From Monilinia fructicola (lineage: Eukaryota; Ascomycota; Leotiomycetes; Helotiales; Sclerotiniaceae): 64,000 nucleotides of DNA. A program made the translations under genes and the position numbers. Shown piece after piece: positions 1 to 12,266 of the stretch; positions within the stretch are counted from its first letter, which is position 1; each line of letters starts with the position of its first letter. The notes below the pieces were generated by a model. The model made no database searches. It was given only the letters and a program-made list of their open reading frames with translations, and was not told the DNA's origin. Location of the stretch: positions 546,501 to 610,500 of the forward strand of contig VICG01000001.1 of the NCBI GenBank assembly GCA_008692225.1, in the 5' to 3' direction.

Positions 1-1142
1 GTTGATCCCAGACTTTCTTCTGCAACTCCCTACCTTCAGACCCTTGAACCAATGGGCCCACTCTACAACAAGATACACATCAGTAAATATCACCAAAGTT
101 ACAACAACCAAGAAAAATGACACGAGAGTGTAAAACTTACCCTGAAACCACACAATCAGCCATGTATGAACCATGACTTTCCTCACCCGCGGCAACACTA
201 GCTACCAAAGCTCGACCCCCAACTTCAGTCGTGCGTGAAATAATCGTATGCATGATCCAGCCCATCAATTTTTCAATCCCCACGTTCTCGCGATGAAACT
301 CCGATTGGCACGCGCCAGGTGTCATACAATTAACGATGACGGCAGGTGATATTGAATCGGAATCACGGGTAAGTCTATGCGCGAGCTCACGTGCACCGAA
401 TACTTGGATTATTTTTGATACCGCGTATCTGATGAGTGTAAGTGAGTGACTAAGAGGAAAGTTCCTTCAACAGGTTGTAGTCTTGTCTTAATTACCTTTC
501 CATGCCCAATTTCGACGTCTTCTCATCATTTAACGCGGCGAAAATATCCTTCTCCTGACTCTCGGTAAATTTGGCAATAAAATGCAGATCAGATGTCACA
601 ATCGAAAGCCTAGGCTGCATTTTGTATTCCTCCGCCGATCGTTTCAACTTTGGCAGTAACCCAAAAGCCAGAAGAAAAGTCCCAATAACATTCGTCGTGA
701 TAGTCGATTCATATCCCTCCACCAACTTGAAATATTTCGTCATGATGCCTGCATTTGCAAGCACAGCATCCAGTCGAGGGAGTGTATTGACTTTTGCACA
801 AAATGTTTTGATAGACTCATATGATTGCATGTCTAGATCCCACACCTCGATGCTAGATTCGGGACGGCCTGTACTGGCGAGGATGGATTCTTTTGCTGCT
901 TTCCCCTTGGCTTGGTTTCGGACGGCGAGGATAAGAAGGCTTGTGTTGAGGCGAGAAAGGTGTCGAGCTGCTTCAAGACCAAGACCGGTGTTGGAACCGG
1001 TTACGATGATGGTTTGACCGGTGAAGTCGTGAGTGGGAGTTGGGAGGGTGATGAAGAATTGGGAATAGAGGAAGGAGGTAAACCAACCCATGTTATTGAC
1101 TGGAGTGTGATTAAGAATTTGAGGATTGACCAAGTTGTTCAA
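1..1142 (-). CDS. Short-chain dehydrogenase/reductase, 3' end beyond the window
   Basis: An NAD(P)-dependent oxidoreductase of the classical or extended SDR (retinol dehydrogenase/WW-oxidoreductase-like) type; the substrate is unknown. Three exons are seen on the minus strand: 1142-496, 428-141 and 62 to beyond position 1. The introns (495-429 and 140-63) have GT/AG ends and join in frame. The N-terminal half carries the cofactor-binding motif TGSNTGLG followed by LEAARHL, then the NAG motif (LANAG). The catalytic YxxxK appears as YAVSK only after splicing exons 1 and 2, which supports that intron. The last visible residues (ELQKKVW) are typical of the C-terminal end of this family, so only a few residues are missing. 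Two methionines could start the protein (MNNL at 1142, or MGWF 17 codons later); the second matches the usual N-terminus better. The gene lies head to head with the Zn2Cys6 regulator at 1753, which may control it (inference). Confidence 0.9.
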
Positions 1143-1255
1143 ATCGATTCAATTTCGCTCCTTCAATCCTTGCTGGAAGCGAAGTGTTTGATCAAGCTGG
1201 AGGTAAATGAAAGAGTTGAGTAACATAATGAAGATTGATCGAGGCAAATCGCGAG

Positions 1256-1277
1256 CTATATATAAGGTTATATATAG
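1256..1277. promoter_or_regulatory. Palindromic TATA-rich element in the divergent promoter
   Basis: A perfect inverted repeat: ctatatataa at 1256-1265, a GG spacer, and ttatatatag at 1268-1277. It lies about 115 bp upstream of the SDR start. Because it is symmetric it could act as a TATA element in either direction. The position fits a core promoter for the SDR gene; this is inference from sequence only. Confidence 0.4.
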
Positions 1278-1393
1278 AGCACCGGTGGAGGTACGAGTGG
1301 TGGTGAAGATTGCATCATTGTACTTTTGTTATCCTAAAACGTATACAAGCAGACAAATTGCAAGCCAGCTGTGCAATCTTTAGATCTGGACTA

Positions 1394-1719
1394 ATATTCG
1401 GACGAGTGTTTGAAGATATGATCGAAATCGTGCAGCTGAAGTTTCTTAGTAATACGCTCCGCCAATCACATGAGAAGGCGGACGAATGTTCGCACGAGTC
1501 TTACATTGACGCTAGTCCTAATCAAGTTAGATGATAGTCATGACCTCTTCGACTGCTTTGGGTAGTTGCTGACTGATCCACGGGTGCTTCGCTGTCGGTA
1601 GAACTATCACAATGACTTGCCAATATTGAAAGTCTACGTATCCAGATACTGCAAATGAGTGTCCACGGGTATTTCGAAACATCTGTATTTGTCACTCGCG
1701 GACGAATATTCGGACGATA
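1394..1719. promoter_or_regulatory. Repeated CGGACGA motifs, candidate Zn2Cys6 binding sites
   Basis: The motif CGGACGA occurs at 1399, 1479, 1699 and 1711. The last two form a direct CGG-N9-CGG pair (1699-1713), and the 1479 copy is followed at the same spacing by CGC, so it looks like a one-base variant of that pair. Zn2Cys6 regulators usually bind paired CGG triplets. The sites sit between the SDR and the regulator at 1753, so autoregulation or control of the SDR is plausible but unproven. Confidence 0.4.
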
Positions 1720-1752
1720 GAACTATCCCAGAAACAATCAATTCTTCCTCAC

Positions 1753-4159
1753 ATGATGCCACCCCAAGCCCGAACCCATGGCCAGCCAGATTCCTCCATT
1801 CCGAATAGAGGAATGAGAAAAGGGACACGCAGCTGTTATGAATGCAGAAGGAGAAAGGTTCGATGTATCTTTACTCCAGATTCCACAATATGTGAAAATT
1901 GTGATGTGAAGGGTCGGAGATGCACCCAGCAAAGACGGGAATTGGTCCAGGCTGGTGCTCTGGACACAAGAGAAAATCTCAAGGATAGGGTGGCGAGACT
2001 TGAGGCCATTATTCAAGCTTCGGGAATAGATAGTACTAGCTTTAATACTGTACAGACTTCCAGTCACTTTGGTGCTGGTTCGAGAGATGGAAAATCAGAT
2101 GAAATCAGATCAGAGTCCTCACCTTCATCAATGAATGGAAACCCCACTCATGTTTCTACCGTATCGTCACTTGAAACTTCGGATTTACTTAGTACAAGTA
2201 CTTCCGCGGATATTGATCCCATAGTTACACTTTTTGACAATGCAATTGTAAGTCATATGATATACTACAGCCCTCAGGGTTCCAACAGCTAATCCCGCAG
2301 GTAGTGGAGACGACATGGCTCTGACAGGGCTGCAGAAACGCCTTGGAGTGTTGATGGAGTACGGGTTTCAGTCGCAGCAAATAAACGCGTACGCACCCGT
2401 GAGGCACTCCTGTCAAATATAATTGCTCCAGAGCTTCGTGATATGATAATCAACGCAACTTGTTCATGGTGGCATACGTGGTAGGACACCTACATCTCTC
2501 CCGCCACTAATTATATTAAATCCAAGCAGGAAGCCTCTCGGCTCACGAACACCAATATCCCCAATCGACAAAACTGCTTCCACTTTACCAGACTTTGTCC
2601 TTTCGGCATTGAAATCTCCTGACCCGTCCATCATCGGCATTGCCATCCTTTGTGTGGCTGTATGTCTTCAGCAGTTAGATACTAGAGTTCATCAGTATAT
2701 TATCCGTCAACTTCCAAATTTACCAGGAGCACTCTTTCAGGATTATTTTGAAAAAGTAAATCGTCTCATTATAAATGATTGAGATTATGCTAGTACTGAG
2801 GAGGGCATTGAGGTAATAGTGTTCTCGGCTAAGATCTACAGTACGTAGCCCTAGATTGGAAGTCTTTAACCGCGAGGATCTGAGTACTAACTCCCACGAG
2901 TGAACCTTGGCCAAAATCGAAAATGCTGGATTCTCACCCATCAAGCAATTGCCTACAGCCAACTCCTCAGCCACCACCGTCCAACCCGTCTCTCTCCATA
3001 TGAAACATCGACACAAATTCATCACCGAACCCAATCATGGTTATCACTCTGCTCTAGCGATGTCTACCTATCACTTCTCCTTGGTCTCCCTTACGCTGCA
3101 GATGGCCGTACCATACCCCTAACTCAAAACAAACATAACCTCACCGCACTGTTCCACCACAATCTCACCCTACTGTCCGCAAAAGTAATCGACAGAAACC
3201 AGAATGGCCAAAGTCTCTCAGTACCCCACACCATGGAAATCCAAACCGAGCTGGACCTCGCGACGAAAAACCTAAGCGATGCATTCTGGAGTGCGCCGAC
3301 CTCATTAGCAGCAAGTAACATCACCCGCGAAGAATATCTCGAGCAAATCGCCGCGCAGTGTTGGTACTACCAATTATCTGTTCTCCTCCACATGCCTCTC
3401 ATGATCCACGCGATAGTCGATGATACACTCGAAGCCCATCGCGTCGCATGTCTATCTGCGTGTCGGAGTTTGCTAAAAACATATCACATCATGCGGTCCG
3501 ATACGTATGCCGCATTCGGAATGGTAAAACTAATTGACTATCAAGCGTTTGTGTGTTCCGCCCTGTTAATCCTCGGCTTATTAGGCTATGGAGCTTGCCG
3601 GAATGAAAACCATGGAGTTGGTCAAAGTCATGACAGGGATTTAATCAGTCAGGCTATAGCAACGCTTAGACAAGCGAGTTGTACGGTCAATAATCCCATT
3701 GCGAGACAAGCCGTTCAGGGGCTGGAATCGTTGATGTCGTTGGGGGATAGTGAGTGTCCGCTTGAGAGAGGCGGGAATTTATCTGGAGATCCTAACCTCA
3801 ATCCGAGGGCTAAGATCGTGGTTCCTTATGTTGGGGTTATTACGATTACGCCCGGGGAGTACTATACGGGTGAGAAGGTGTTACCAACCGAGAAATCGGT
3901 GATGTCTGAGGGGATACAAACAGGCTCGCTTTTGAGATTTACACTTTCGGACGATTCTTTTGAGGGGTGTTATGGGTCTCTCCCTCAGACGAATTTTGAA
4001 GCCGACAAAAACTTACAGAATCGGGATAAGGTTGGATTGGGAGGAGAAAATGATGACGATATCCAGATGGAGCTGACATCGATTGATTTTGACTGGGCAA
4101 GTACTCTTACGACGAACTTTGAAGATGATTGGGCATGGTTAAACGAGCTGGGTCATTGA
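1753..4159 (+). CDS. Zn2Cys6 fungal transcription factor, with an in-frame stop unless a 45-nt intron is removed
   Basis: A nuclear DNA-binding regulator. The binuclear zinc cluster lies at residues 28-57 with spacing C-x2-C-x6-C-x8-C-x2-C-x6-C (CYEC, VRC, ICENC, RRC), followed by a short heptad-like linker (LKDRVARLEAIIQ). A long middle homology region follows, then an acidic C-terminus rich in Asp and Trp (DDWAWLNELGH). Inferred exons are 1753-2247, 2305-2480, 2530-2755, 2801-2840 and 2901-4159, all with GT/AG ends and matching phases (about 731 aa). The last intron has a TACTAAC branch site at 2885-2891, ten bases from the acceptor. The segment 2756-2800 is puzzling: read through, it gives family-like sequence (VNRLIIND, then DYASTEEG) broken by TGA at 2780-2782; spliced out, it is a 45-nt intron that keeps frame. 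The divergent SDR is a likely target. Start chosen at the first ATG upstream of the cluster. Confidence 0.85.
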
Positions 4160-5936
4160 TGAGAGAGTGTGATGATTTCGCTGGACGAATGTTTCATTGT
4201 AAGCCAAATTTAATAAATAGATAACCAAAGCTGAAGGATAGTCGAGGAGAGTTGAAGAACAACAGAAATGATCGGGAGGCATAAACATACAAATATTTCC
4301 CGCAAAAACATACAAAGATATCTCAGAATTAGAAGCTTAAAGACAGAAGACCTAATCAAGTAAGATATGCCACAGACCAGAAGCTCAAAGATACAAACAA
4401 GTACATAATTTTTTTTTAAATTTTTTGGATATCCTATTTATTTAGGAGTTTCATAAATCAGTTCAGCAAATATACAATTGTTGGGCTTTTTTTCCTTACG
4501 ACAGAACAAAATTCAAACCTAAAATACAACAAATGGTTCTCAAGTGAAAAATTCACAAGACTCCAAACTAAACAGCGAACGCGCAGGCATACAAGAGAAA
4601 GAGAACTGTCACGGGGTTATCATGCAAATCCAGACTAAAGATTCTCTTCGTGGCTACTCTCGCAAAGTTGCGATTAGGAGATTGGGGCTGGACAAGTTTG
4701 CTTTGTGCCAATTCTGCGGACGCGAAGCGATTTGGGTTCTGGAAGTGTATGAAATGCTGCATTACAAGTAAGAGCTTGAGCTCGAAGGATGGTCACGTAA
4801 AGGATGTGATGACGGGAATGTATAAAGACTGGCAATGCATTTCCAGGATGGAGAGCAGACGTAGCTGCACGATAGAAAGCGATTATGTATTTTCTGTACG
4901 CTGCGTGTGTCTTATGAGAAGTAGACTTCGCTTTTCGATTCTCGCTCCATGTATTAAACCCCGAGACTCCTTGCTGCAATGAGTCTCCATACGAGCCATC
5001 TAATGGAATGGAGGCAAATACGCACTGTAGCTCCGGTCATAATTATTATATGACCATTGGTGCTAAGGCTCACTAGATTCAAGATGGTTATTATGAATTG
5101 GTAGTAGCTAGTAGTATACAATTCATATACTCTCTCACCATTAAACTATATATAGCCTAGTTGTGCTATAACAGATGGCTACTGTATACCACCCCGTCGA
5201 ATCAAGAATAGCTCTAATCTCCCCACCTTGTACAGGTTTTACCTTTGCAAGAGAATCTTCCATAATTAATTAGAACGGCCCTCCCTTTCAAAAATTTTAA
5301 AATCGCATCCAACCAACATCATAAGCTAAAGCTCTAGTATAAATGCGTAGCAGCGTACAGCTATCAATCCTTGCTATTGCAAGATATAAGTAAGTAGTCG
5401 TTGTCAACTGTGACAAAAATGGCCTCAATAAATGACAATAAGCGATCAGGGCTGGAGCGCCTTGTGGTGATTCCTGAGAACAAAGCGTCAATCATCAGTA
5501 GACCGAGAAGGTGATAAGAATTTGCAATATGTAGTCTGCACTGCAACATTTACCAATTAAGCAAAAGATTCTTTCAATTCCCAAAGCGTCTCATCCTCAT
5601 AACCACGCTTTTTGTTGAGCAGTATTAGCCTCTTGTGCTTTTATGGCGGATGGTTATTGAAATGAAAGAGTCCCTGTGCTTTCTGTCCAAAAGCGGAAAA
5701 TGGCATCGTGATTCTTCTTTATAAATTTTCCTCACAAAAGAGTATTAGTGAAATTGTAGATGACATGGAGGGACAACAAAGAATAGAAATTGGTACAAAG
5801 TCTCGAACGTGGAAAAATAAACTACCAAGCAGGCACTGAATTGCGAAAACAACATATATTCAGGGAAATTGATCGTGAAATAATTGAGTCCTTCTATACC
5901 CACCAGCTTCGATACAAAGATAACATAGCAGTCAAG
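4160..5936. other. Intergenic region, no gene recognised
   Basis: It holds the 3' flank of the regulator, an AT-rich stretch around 4400-4520, and the 5' flank of the next gene. The open frames near 4544-4982 overlap one another on both strands and have no recognisable domain or splice continuation. Confidence 0.5.
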
Positions 5937-8479
5937 ATGCCACCAAAATCACCGAGGGAATCTGTTAAAAAACCAGCATACGAGCCTGCGCCCTCGATTG
6001 AAAAAGACAGTGCGGCACTCGCGGCTCGAAATCGCCCTATCAAGATTGAATTCTCGAATATAGCAAGAGCAAATCTGCTACCGTTGTTGGGCGCGGGAAT
6101 ACATGCTGTATCGACCGAATCCTCCGGCCTTCTTTGTGGCCTTTACGGTCTCATTTACAGTTACTGTGCGGCACGAGACCTCGCTGCCCCCGAAGGCAAA
6201 CCAGTTCCCTTGGCGGACAATCCCACGGCAAAGGAGCTGATAGCATTCAGGAAGGCACCGGAATTCTGGGAAGAGGCTCTAGCATACGTAGGAAACCCGA
6301 GCATTGGTATCACGTTGGCCTATGTCGACGATCAAGGGGTTGCATTAAGCAAAGCAGAAATAATAAGACAAGTCACCACTTACATACCGGACAATCCAAA
6401 CAACTATGAAGTCCCAGTTCTTCATGTTTTGCTATCCCATCTAAATAGGAAATATGGTACGCACTATGTGCTCGGGCATATTGCACAGGGATTCAACGTT
6501 CAGTGGGACGTGAAACAAAAAAAATGGGATACGGATTTTCAGCAACCCACGCGAGATCAAGATGCGGGAATCGGAAAGGAGCCAGTACTGTGGCTCTATA
6601 ACGACAATTCTGAAAGCATAGACCTTTCCCTTCACCAAATAGAAGGAACCCCAGAATTAGCTGGTCACTGGATGGGTCTATCAAGTTCGTAATCACTTCA
6701 CCATTCTGCAGTCCTTTTGTATCCAGTTTTACTCCCCAATCTCAAACACCACCTTCATTTTATTCTTCAGTACGGGTCCAAATCGTTCATTTCTTGCAAA
6801 ATGTTTCCTTGATAGACACTTACTGACACTCCGCTATGAAACAGCATTGCATAGGGATCTAGATCGATATCTTATAGAATTGACAAATGATTGGTTCGGA
6901 GACGCTGTAGACGCTTACTTGGCAAAGGGTGTTTGGATCGTTACAACCGACATTGAGGGTTATCAAGTGGACCTTGAGGATCATCAAGATCCCAGGGAAC
7001 TTCAATTGCATGCTGGCTGCTTCATTACAGAACCAAAAGTAGATCCACCCAGAGATGCCAAAGGAATCCCTGTCAAGGATGCCCCAGAAGTTGAGTGGGT
7101 GGCGCCTGGAGATGCTCCAGTTGGTTACATGTGGGCGCAGTCAGGTCCACTGGTTAATGGTGCTGAACTCCCGGGCAAAATTGGAATTGTCCCATTACAG
7201 AGAGTTAAGAGGATTGAGAAGGACTGCCTTAGAAAGGCACATGATGCAGCTGGCGCAACAGCTACCAACATTGTCAAAAAGGCTGCGGTTAGTAAGGAGG
7301 ATGATGGTGAATGGACAGAATTCGTTATTCACCGCACTATTGAACCAACATCCAAGGTCAACAGAAAATATGCGAACCCAAATAACGCAGATAAGAAATT
7401 CGTTGGAGGATTCACGTTTGAGGATGGTGAATTTTTATTAGATACACAAGAGCCACTGAAAGACCTATACCCTCGCATGATAAAAATGGATGGAACTTCT
7501 GGGAGAGTCAAACCCCGAAACCTTCAGGCATTGGAAAATGCGTGGGGGATTTCTAATCGGATTCCTGTTGAACCATCGGGCCTCAAGAAATCATCCGCTG
7601 CGCTTCAAACTTCTGGTGGCAAAACCAGCTCTAAATACCAGTACAAGTCAGGCATGAACCAGAAGGATTTCACTATAAAGAACTTAAGGCTACACTGTCA
7701 GGCTCGAGGTTATGTAGCCAAAGAATATGGAAGGACGAAACAGAGTATGCTAGACTTACTTGTTCGACACGATGAAGGAAAAGGAAAACAGAATAAAGGC
7801 CTGCCCAAAGGAGAGCCGAAATATGGACTACCTATGAGACGTGTCCTTAGAGATATCCCCAAAAGTGCTGGTCCACCTAAGACGCCTCCATTTTTTGAGC
7901 GCGAGATAGTCATGGAGATAGGGAAAGGGAACGTTGACGACCCAGCCATTTGGGTAACGGATTATGAAGGACGAGTAGGTAGAATTGATGAAGATGATCT
8001 TGAACCAATAAATGGGGCTTGGCAATTGGATATCGACCAGATTAGGTTTAACCAAAGAATAATGATTAATCTCAGAAAGAAGGCAGGGTATGGAAAGCCT
8101 CCCAAAAAAACAGAAGAAACCCGCCTTAAAAGAACCTGCTCCAAAGGCAAAGACACCTGATACAAAGGCACCAGATCCAAAGGCAAAGATACCTGATACA
8201 AAGACAGCAGATCCAAAGGCAAAGGCACCTGGTACAAAGGAAACCGGGAAGAAAAGACCTGCAACTGAACCTGCTGGATCCGAATTCAAAAAGCCAAAGA
8301 TAGATACTCCATCAAAAGCCAAAAAAGTAGAATCGGCGGCAAGTGATCCATTCAAGAAGGCCAATGCTGATGCCACTGCCGCTGCACCCCCAGCCACCAA
8401 GGTCGCAACAGTGCCAAAGAAAACTCCCACAAAGAAAGCCACATCTAATAAATCTCCTGCGAAGAAAGCCTCTATTTAG
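5937..8479 (+). CDS. Uncharacterised protein with a possible OTU-like N-terminal region and a Lys/Pro-rich tail; one frame shift
   Basis: The function is not recognised. Exon 1 runs 5937-6688, an 82-nt intron follows (GT at 6689, AG at 6769-6770), and exon 2 runs 6771-8479. The N-terminal domain has a Cys in a hydrophobic context near residue 67 (SSGLLCGLYG), a conserved-looking stretch ending with a His in HWMGL near residue 244, and many aromatic residues between. This spacing recalls OTU-type cysteine proteases, but I cannot confirm it. The C-terminus is low-complexity and basic, built on repeats like APDPKAK and PDTK, suggesting nuclear or nucleic-acid association. The frame of exon 2 ends at 8160, but a run of seven A (8104-8110) precedes the point where the next frame continues with KKPALKEPAPKAK. 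Discounting one A makes the spliced length 2460 nt (819 aa). This looks like an indel error or a recent mutation. ATG 5937 was preferred over upstream non-ATG codons. Confidence 0.75.
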
Positions 8480-11060
8480 GAGTCCCCATCAGAGTAAAAG
8501 GAATATACCGCGAGTTAACCGTAACAAGGGACCATGGCTCCAGATGAAAAGGGAATCAGGGGGACGTTTAAGCTTGTATAGAAGATGTGTTACTATCGCT
8601 ATAAGTCTCCATGTTGATATTTATAGGATATTGAGATATGGTTTTGACTCCTATGTATGTATGTATGTCCGTCTTGCCTTTGTTCTGTTATTTCTGGATG
8701 GAAGTTGATAACTGGAAGAATCTAGCTGGCAAGGGAAAGTTGTAGATGAGAATTGCCCATGGCCGCATGAGGAACAGTTCCTTTTCGTTGTTGTAATGTT
8801 CATTATGTAACAAAATTCATGATTTATTGATGAAGTTGAATCAAATATTGATAATGGGTGAAATGAATATACCTGATGTTGTGAGAACAAAATAGGAGAG
8901 AGGGATTGAAAATCAAAGTCAATAGTCAAAGAAGGTAGAAAGAGGCGCTCGGACCACTCATCCATCCATGAACACAAATTATTGACTTTAACTATGTTTG
9001 TTCCTTTCTCTTTTCTTCCAAATATATACGTCCCCTTCATGTGTCTCTCTGCTACTCCTTTTGAAAGTCATCTAGATTTCGGAAGACAGCCATAAAAGCC
9101 TTGTCAAGCAAAATGCATTAAGCTGTGAGTTACTGTCTACTAGGTCAAATAGCTGATTATATGGTGTAGATGAAAAATATGCAAGTAGACGAAAGATTAT
9201 ATGCTCTCTTCAAATGATGTCTGAATTGCCTATCAGATCGTCTGCAAGGTCTAGTTAGATGGCTATATACAAACAGAAATCCCGCATTACGAATAACAAG
9301 TCCAAGATGTGTCTTTACAATCTTTCACGTGAATATCACGTGTACAACACCATGAGAGAACGGCTAGTCTTCATTGTACGATCTTTCGATGCTCAATTAT
9401 TGATAGACTTGCGTCTATATCTTTCATTCGTCGCTTATGGTAGTCTTCACATGCCATGGTTGCCTAACCAGTTGGGAACCTTAGAACTTCGTCTCCAGCA
9501 TCAAGATCTCATTCAGAGAAACCCCCTACCACGAATCCCAATCCTCGCAATTCTTTACAGTTTCCTGAATAATCAATCCTCCTCACCTTTCTTCCCGATC
9601 CTCCACCTCTCATTTCTACCCCTGAATTCCTCTTGCAATTCTACGTTCCACCCCTTGCCCAAGGAAGATTTTGAGGAAATTAACCTGTCCACAATAGGAA
9701 AGGAGCTTTGATCAGATGTTAGGAAGTGATCATTGAAAAGAGTTCAGGAAAACGATGAGTCGATAGCACTAAAGGATATGAACCAGAGAGAAGCGCTTTC
9801 AATTGCCACTGGGAACTGAAAGCAAAAGCCGTGAGTATGTAAATGGCCATCAATTACATTCATCTTCATAAATTGCATTCGCATCCTCAACTCTCTAATC
9901 TCAGGAAGCCTTTCAGTGACGAAAGAATTTCCTGCAAAAGCAATTCGGCTCAGCAGGTCATGGGGGAGTTTATACTGGCAGGTTTGTGAACTCTGTCAAT
10001 GTTTTGAACATTAAACCAATCAAGATAGCTCGCTCTATCAACACAATATAACAGCGACACAACAAAATTACCTCTCCAACACCCATTTAGATCCACCATC
10101 TCAAGCAAAGCGATCCAGCAAAGATCATGTTGACACGAATGTTGTATTCAGCCCATTCTACCTCGACAATTGCCTAGTTGAACAACGGCTAGCTTGGGGG
10201 CGTTGTAGCAAGATTGCTCTTGATTATTGAAAACCGAGCACCAACCCTCCCCATAATGTCCAATCTATTTGATGGGTAGTGGGACCGTTCCAACATGGTT
10301 TCTGACTTATCCATCGAATTCCACAATTTTTGGATCTCCTACTTCTTTCTGAGTCAGTGACACGGAAACTCGAAAGCGTTGGAATGGAAGATCATCTCTC
10401 CTGACCTGGTTTATGGTTTCTCCCAGGAGGTAGATGGATGAGTGGTGGTGGTGATTGATATCAACAGGCCATGATAAACCCAAGCAATACCCCTGAAGTT
10501 CGACGTCGGAGGAGGGGTAATTATTTCAATCGCCTTTCCACTTGAGTTGTAGATGACTTCTGTATCATCATATGTTTGAAAGATTTGCCGCTTGATTGGA
10601 TAAAAAGGCAAGCAAGTCTTGCTTGGAAATGACAGACGTGCGCGAATGATGAAGGGAACAGTTTTTGACGACCAGACGGAACATGAACATCAACTTTGAA
10701 GAAGCTGATTGGAAGCTTTCCTCCTACTCATAAGTCTCGGCTGATGATTACGAGCAGCAAATGCATCGCCCAACACTTAGTTGAGGTCCTGAATAGAGTA
10801 AGAACTGATGAAGATCAGGCCAGATCTAATTTGGCGAAAGTCCACAAAGTGGATCTGTATCTTTTCTCGAAAAGCAGCGTGCTCTTTCAGTAATAGCTGT
10901 ATTGAACTTCGATCAATTGATGAGACTTTTGTGCTAGAAGCACATAAATATCAGACCTGAACAACCACTGTTGGTGGGTTCTTCTGGACTACGGCTCTCT
11001 AAAGCCAACACGCACTGCTCCAGTGGTATGTCGATATTGAGCCGTAAAGTCGGGATGCAA
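8480..11060. other. Gene-poor region
   Basis: The 3' flank of the preceding gene includes a short TATG run near 8652-8668. An ATG-initiated open frame at 9259-9711 (150 codons) has no recognisable motif and an atypical composition, so I do not call it a gene. A minus-strand open stretch near 10411-10611 is also unsupported. No RNA gene was recognised. Confidence 0.4.
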
Positions 11061-11620
11061 TATCTTCAGTCCAAGCAAAATGAAGCTAGTTGCTCTGGAG
11101 GAACAAGGTCACATTCTTTACTGGAGATATTCTGATGGAGAATGAGCTGGGCGTTTCAGATTCTGGCCCCAAGTTAAAATGAGGGGGGCCACGAGACCTG
11201 GAAACTATGTCGAAGATTTGGCCGTTGATGTCACTCCAGATAATCGTCATTCTGAAGCTGAGATATCTCGGGCAATATGGAATTTCTCGTACGTACTTTC
11301 AAAGGATTCCATACCGCCAACCATATCCCGGCTCCAGAGGCTGTAAGCGTGGCTATTCCTGAGTTCAAATGTTTTATTGCATATAAATATCTCCTGAGTA
11401 GTAGCTGCCAGCTCAGTCAGATTCGCTTTCCCTAAGCAGAAGCTTCCCAAAAATCATGCCTAAAGCCGGGACTCTCTCGTATGTTGTGTGGTGGAACAGT
11501 CACCGACCTCAACTTGCTTGCAGAAAATAGGCGCAGTATTTCCCGACCTGGAAAGCTGGGAAGAGCGATTTTCCCGAATCTAGCTTCATTCCATAATAAA
11601 AGCGGAACTGCAAATTTCAA
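11060..11620 (-). pseudogene. Decayed minus-strand ORF, possibly from a family of large fungal unknown proteins
   Basis: Open pieces on the minus strand follow one another in different frames. One (11620-11435) contains IRESPGFRHDF. The next (down to 11247) contains LTELAATTQEIFICNKTFEL and AYSLWSRDMVGGME. A third, further down, contains TIIWSDINGQIFDIVSR and SPVKNVTLFLQ. The order of short blocks (a charged/Arg start, a segment like EIFxxNKTFEL, then an aromatic IWSDINGQIFD block) resembles a common family of fungal hypothetical proteins, some with F-box-like or 2EXR domains. The pieces need frame changes in more than one direction, and no clean start or stop defines a whole gene, so a relic is more likely than a working gene. 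I am unsure of both the limits and the family. Confidence 0.3.
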
Positions 11621-12266
11621 GACTATGTCTAGCCAAAGGTCCTGTTCACCTTTCTGAAATTCGGCCTACTGTGCTGGTATCAGTGTGTTGAGTTGTAACG
11701 CTTAATATACCCTCCGCATTCCCTTTCACTTTCTCTACTGGAGTGCTTGTGCACGACAAGCCCGGGACTAGAGAAGCCGTACCAAGGTCGATCTTTGCGT
11801 TATGGGCAAAACAAAAAGGTGAAGGAACGAGAAGGGAGACTGATAGAGAAAAGTTGCCACTGGCGCCTCATCTACCCTTCTTTTCAGTGGAATGCTTGAT
11901 TGGGTGAGCGGTAAAAGTCTAAGCTTTCGATACTCTATAGTAGTTCGCAACTATCAATACGTACCCATATGAGGCAAAATTTTGAAAGTATTAGCATGAA
12001 AATATACCCTAGAAAATATTAGCCCATCTAACACAATATGACTTGAGCAGGAATTTTGTTGTTCAAAGTAGGCCTACCAAGGTAATACAAGAACACACAA
12101 ACATCGATATCGCCATGCACGCCGAGGCTGTTAAAGGGGATATGTTATATTACTATTTAAAGAATTACTACATGAAGCTATGCTGGTACAGAAAAAGAAA
12201 CAACATGATCAAGACGATGCTTTAGAAGGCGTGCCTAGCGCTGGGCCAGTTGAAACGAGATAGTCT
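11621..12266. other. No feature recognised
   Basis: Short frames only, with no motif or splice continuity. Confidence 0.4.

Noticed and set aside
8088..8113. 26-nt intron to explain the frame change in the unknown gene
   Set aside because: Too short to splice and the resulting frame soon hits a stop; the A7 run is a simpler cause.
9259..9711. 150-codon open frame as a gene
   Set aside because: No domain, no splice signals of note and atypical composition.
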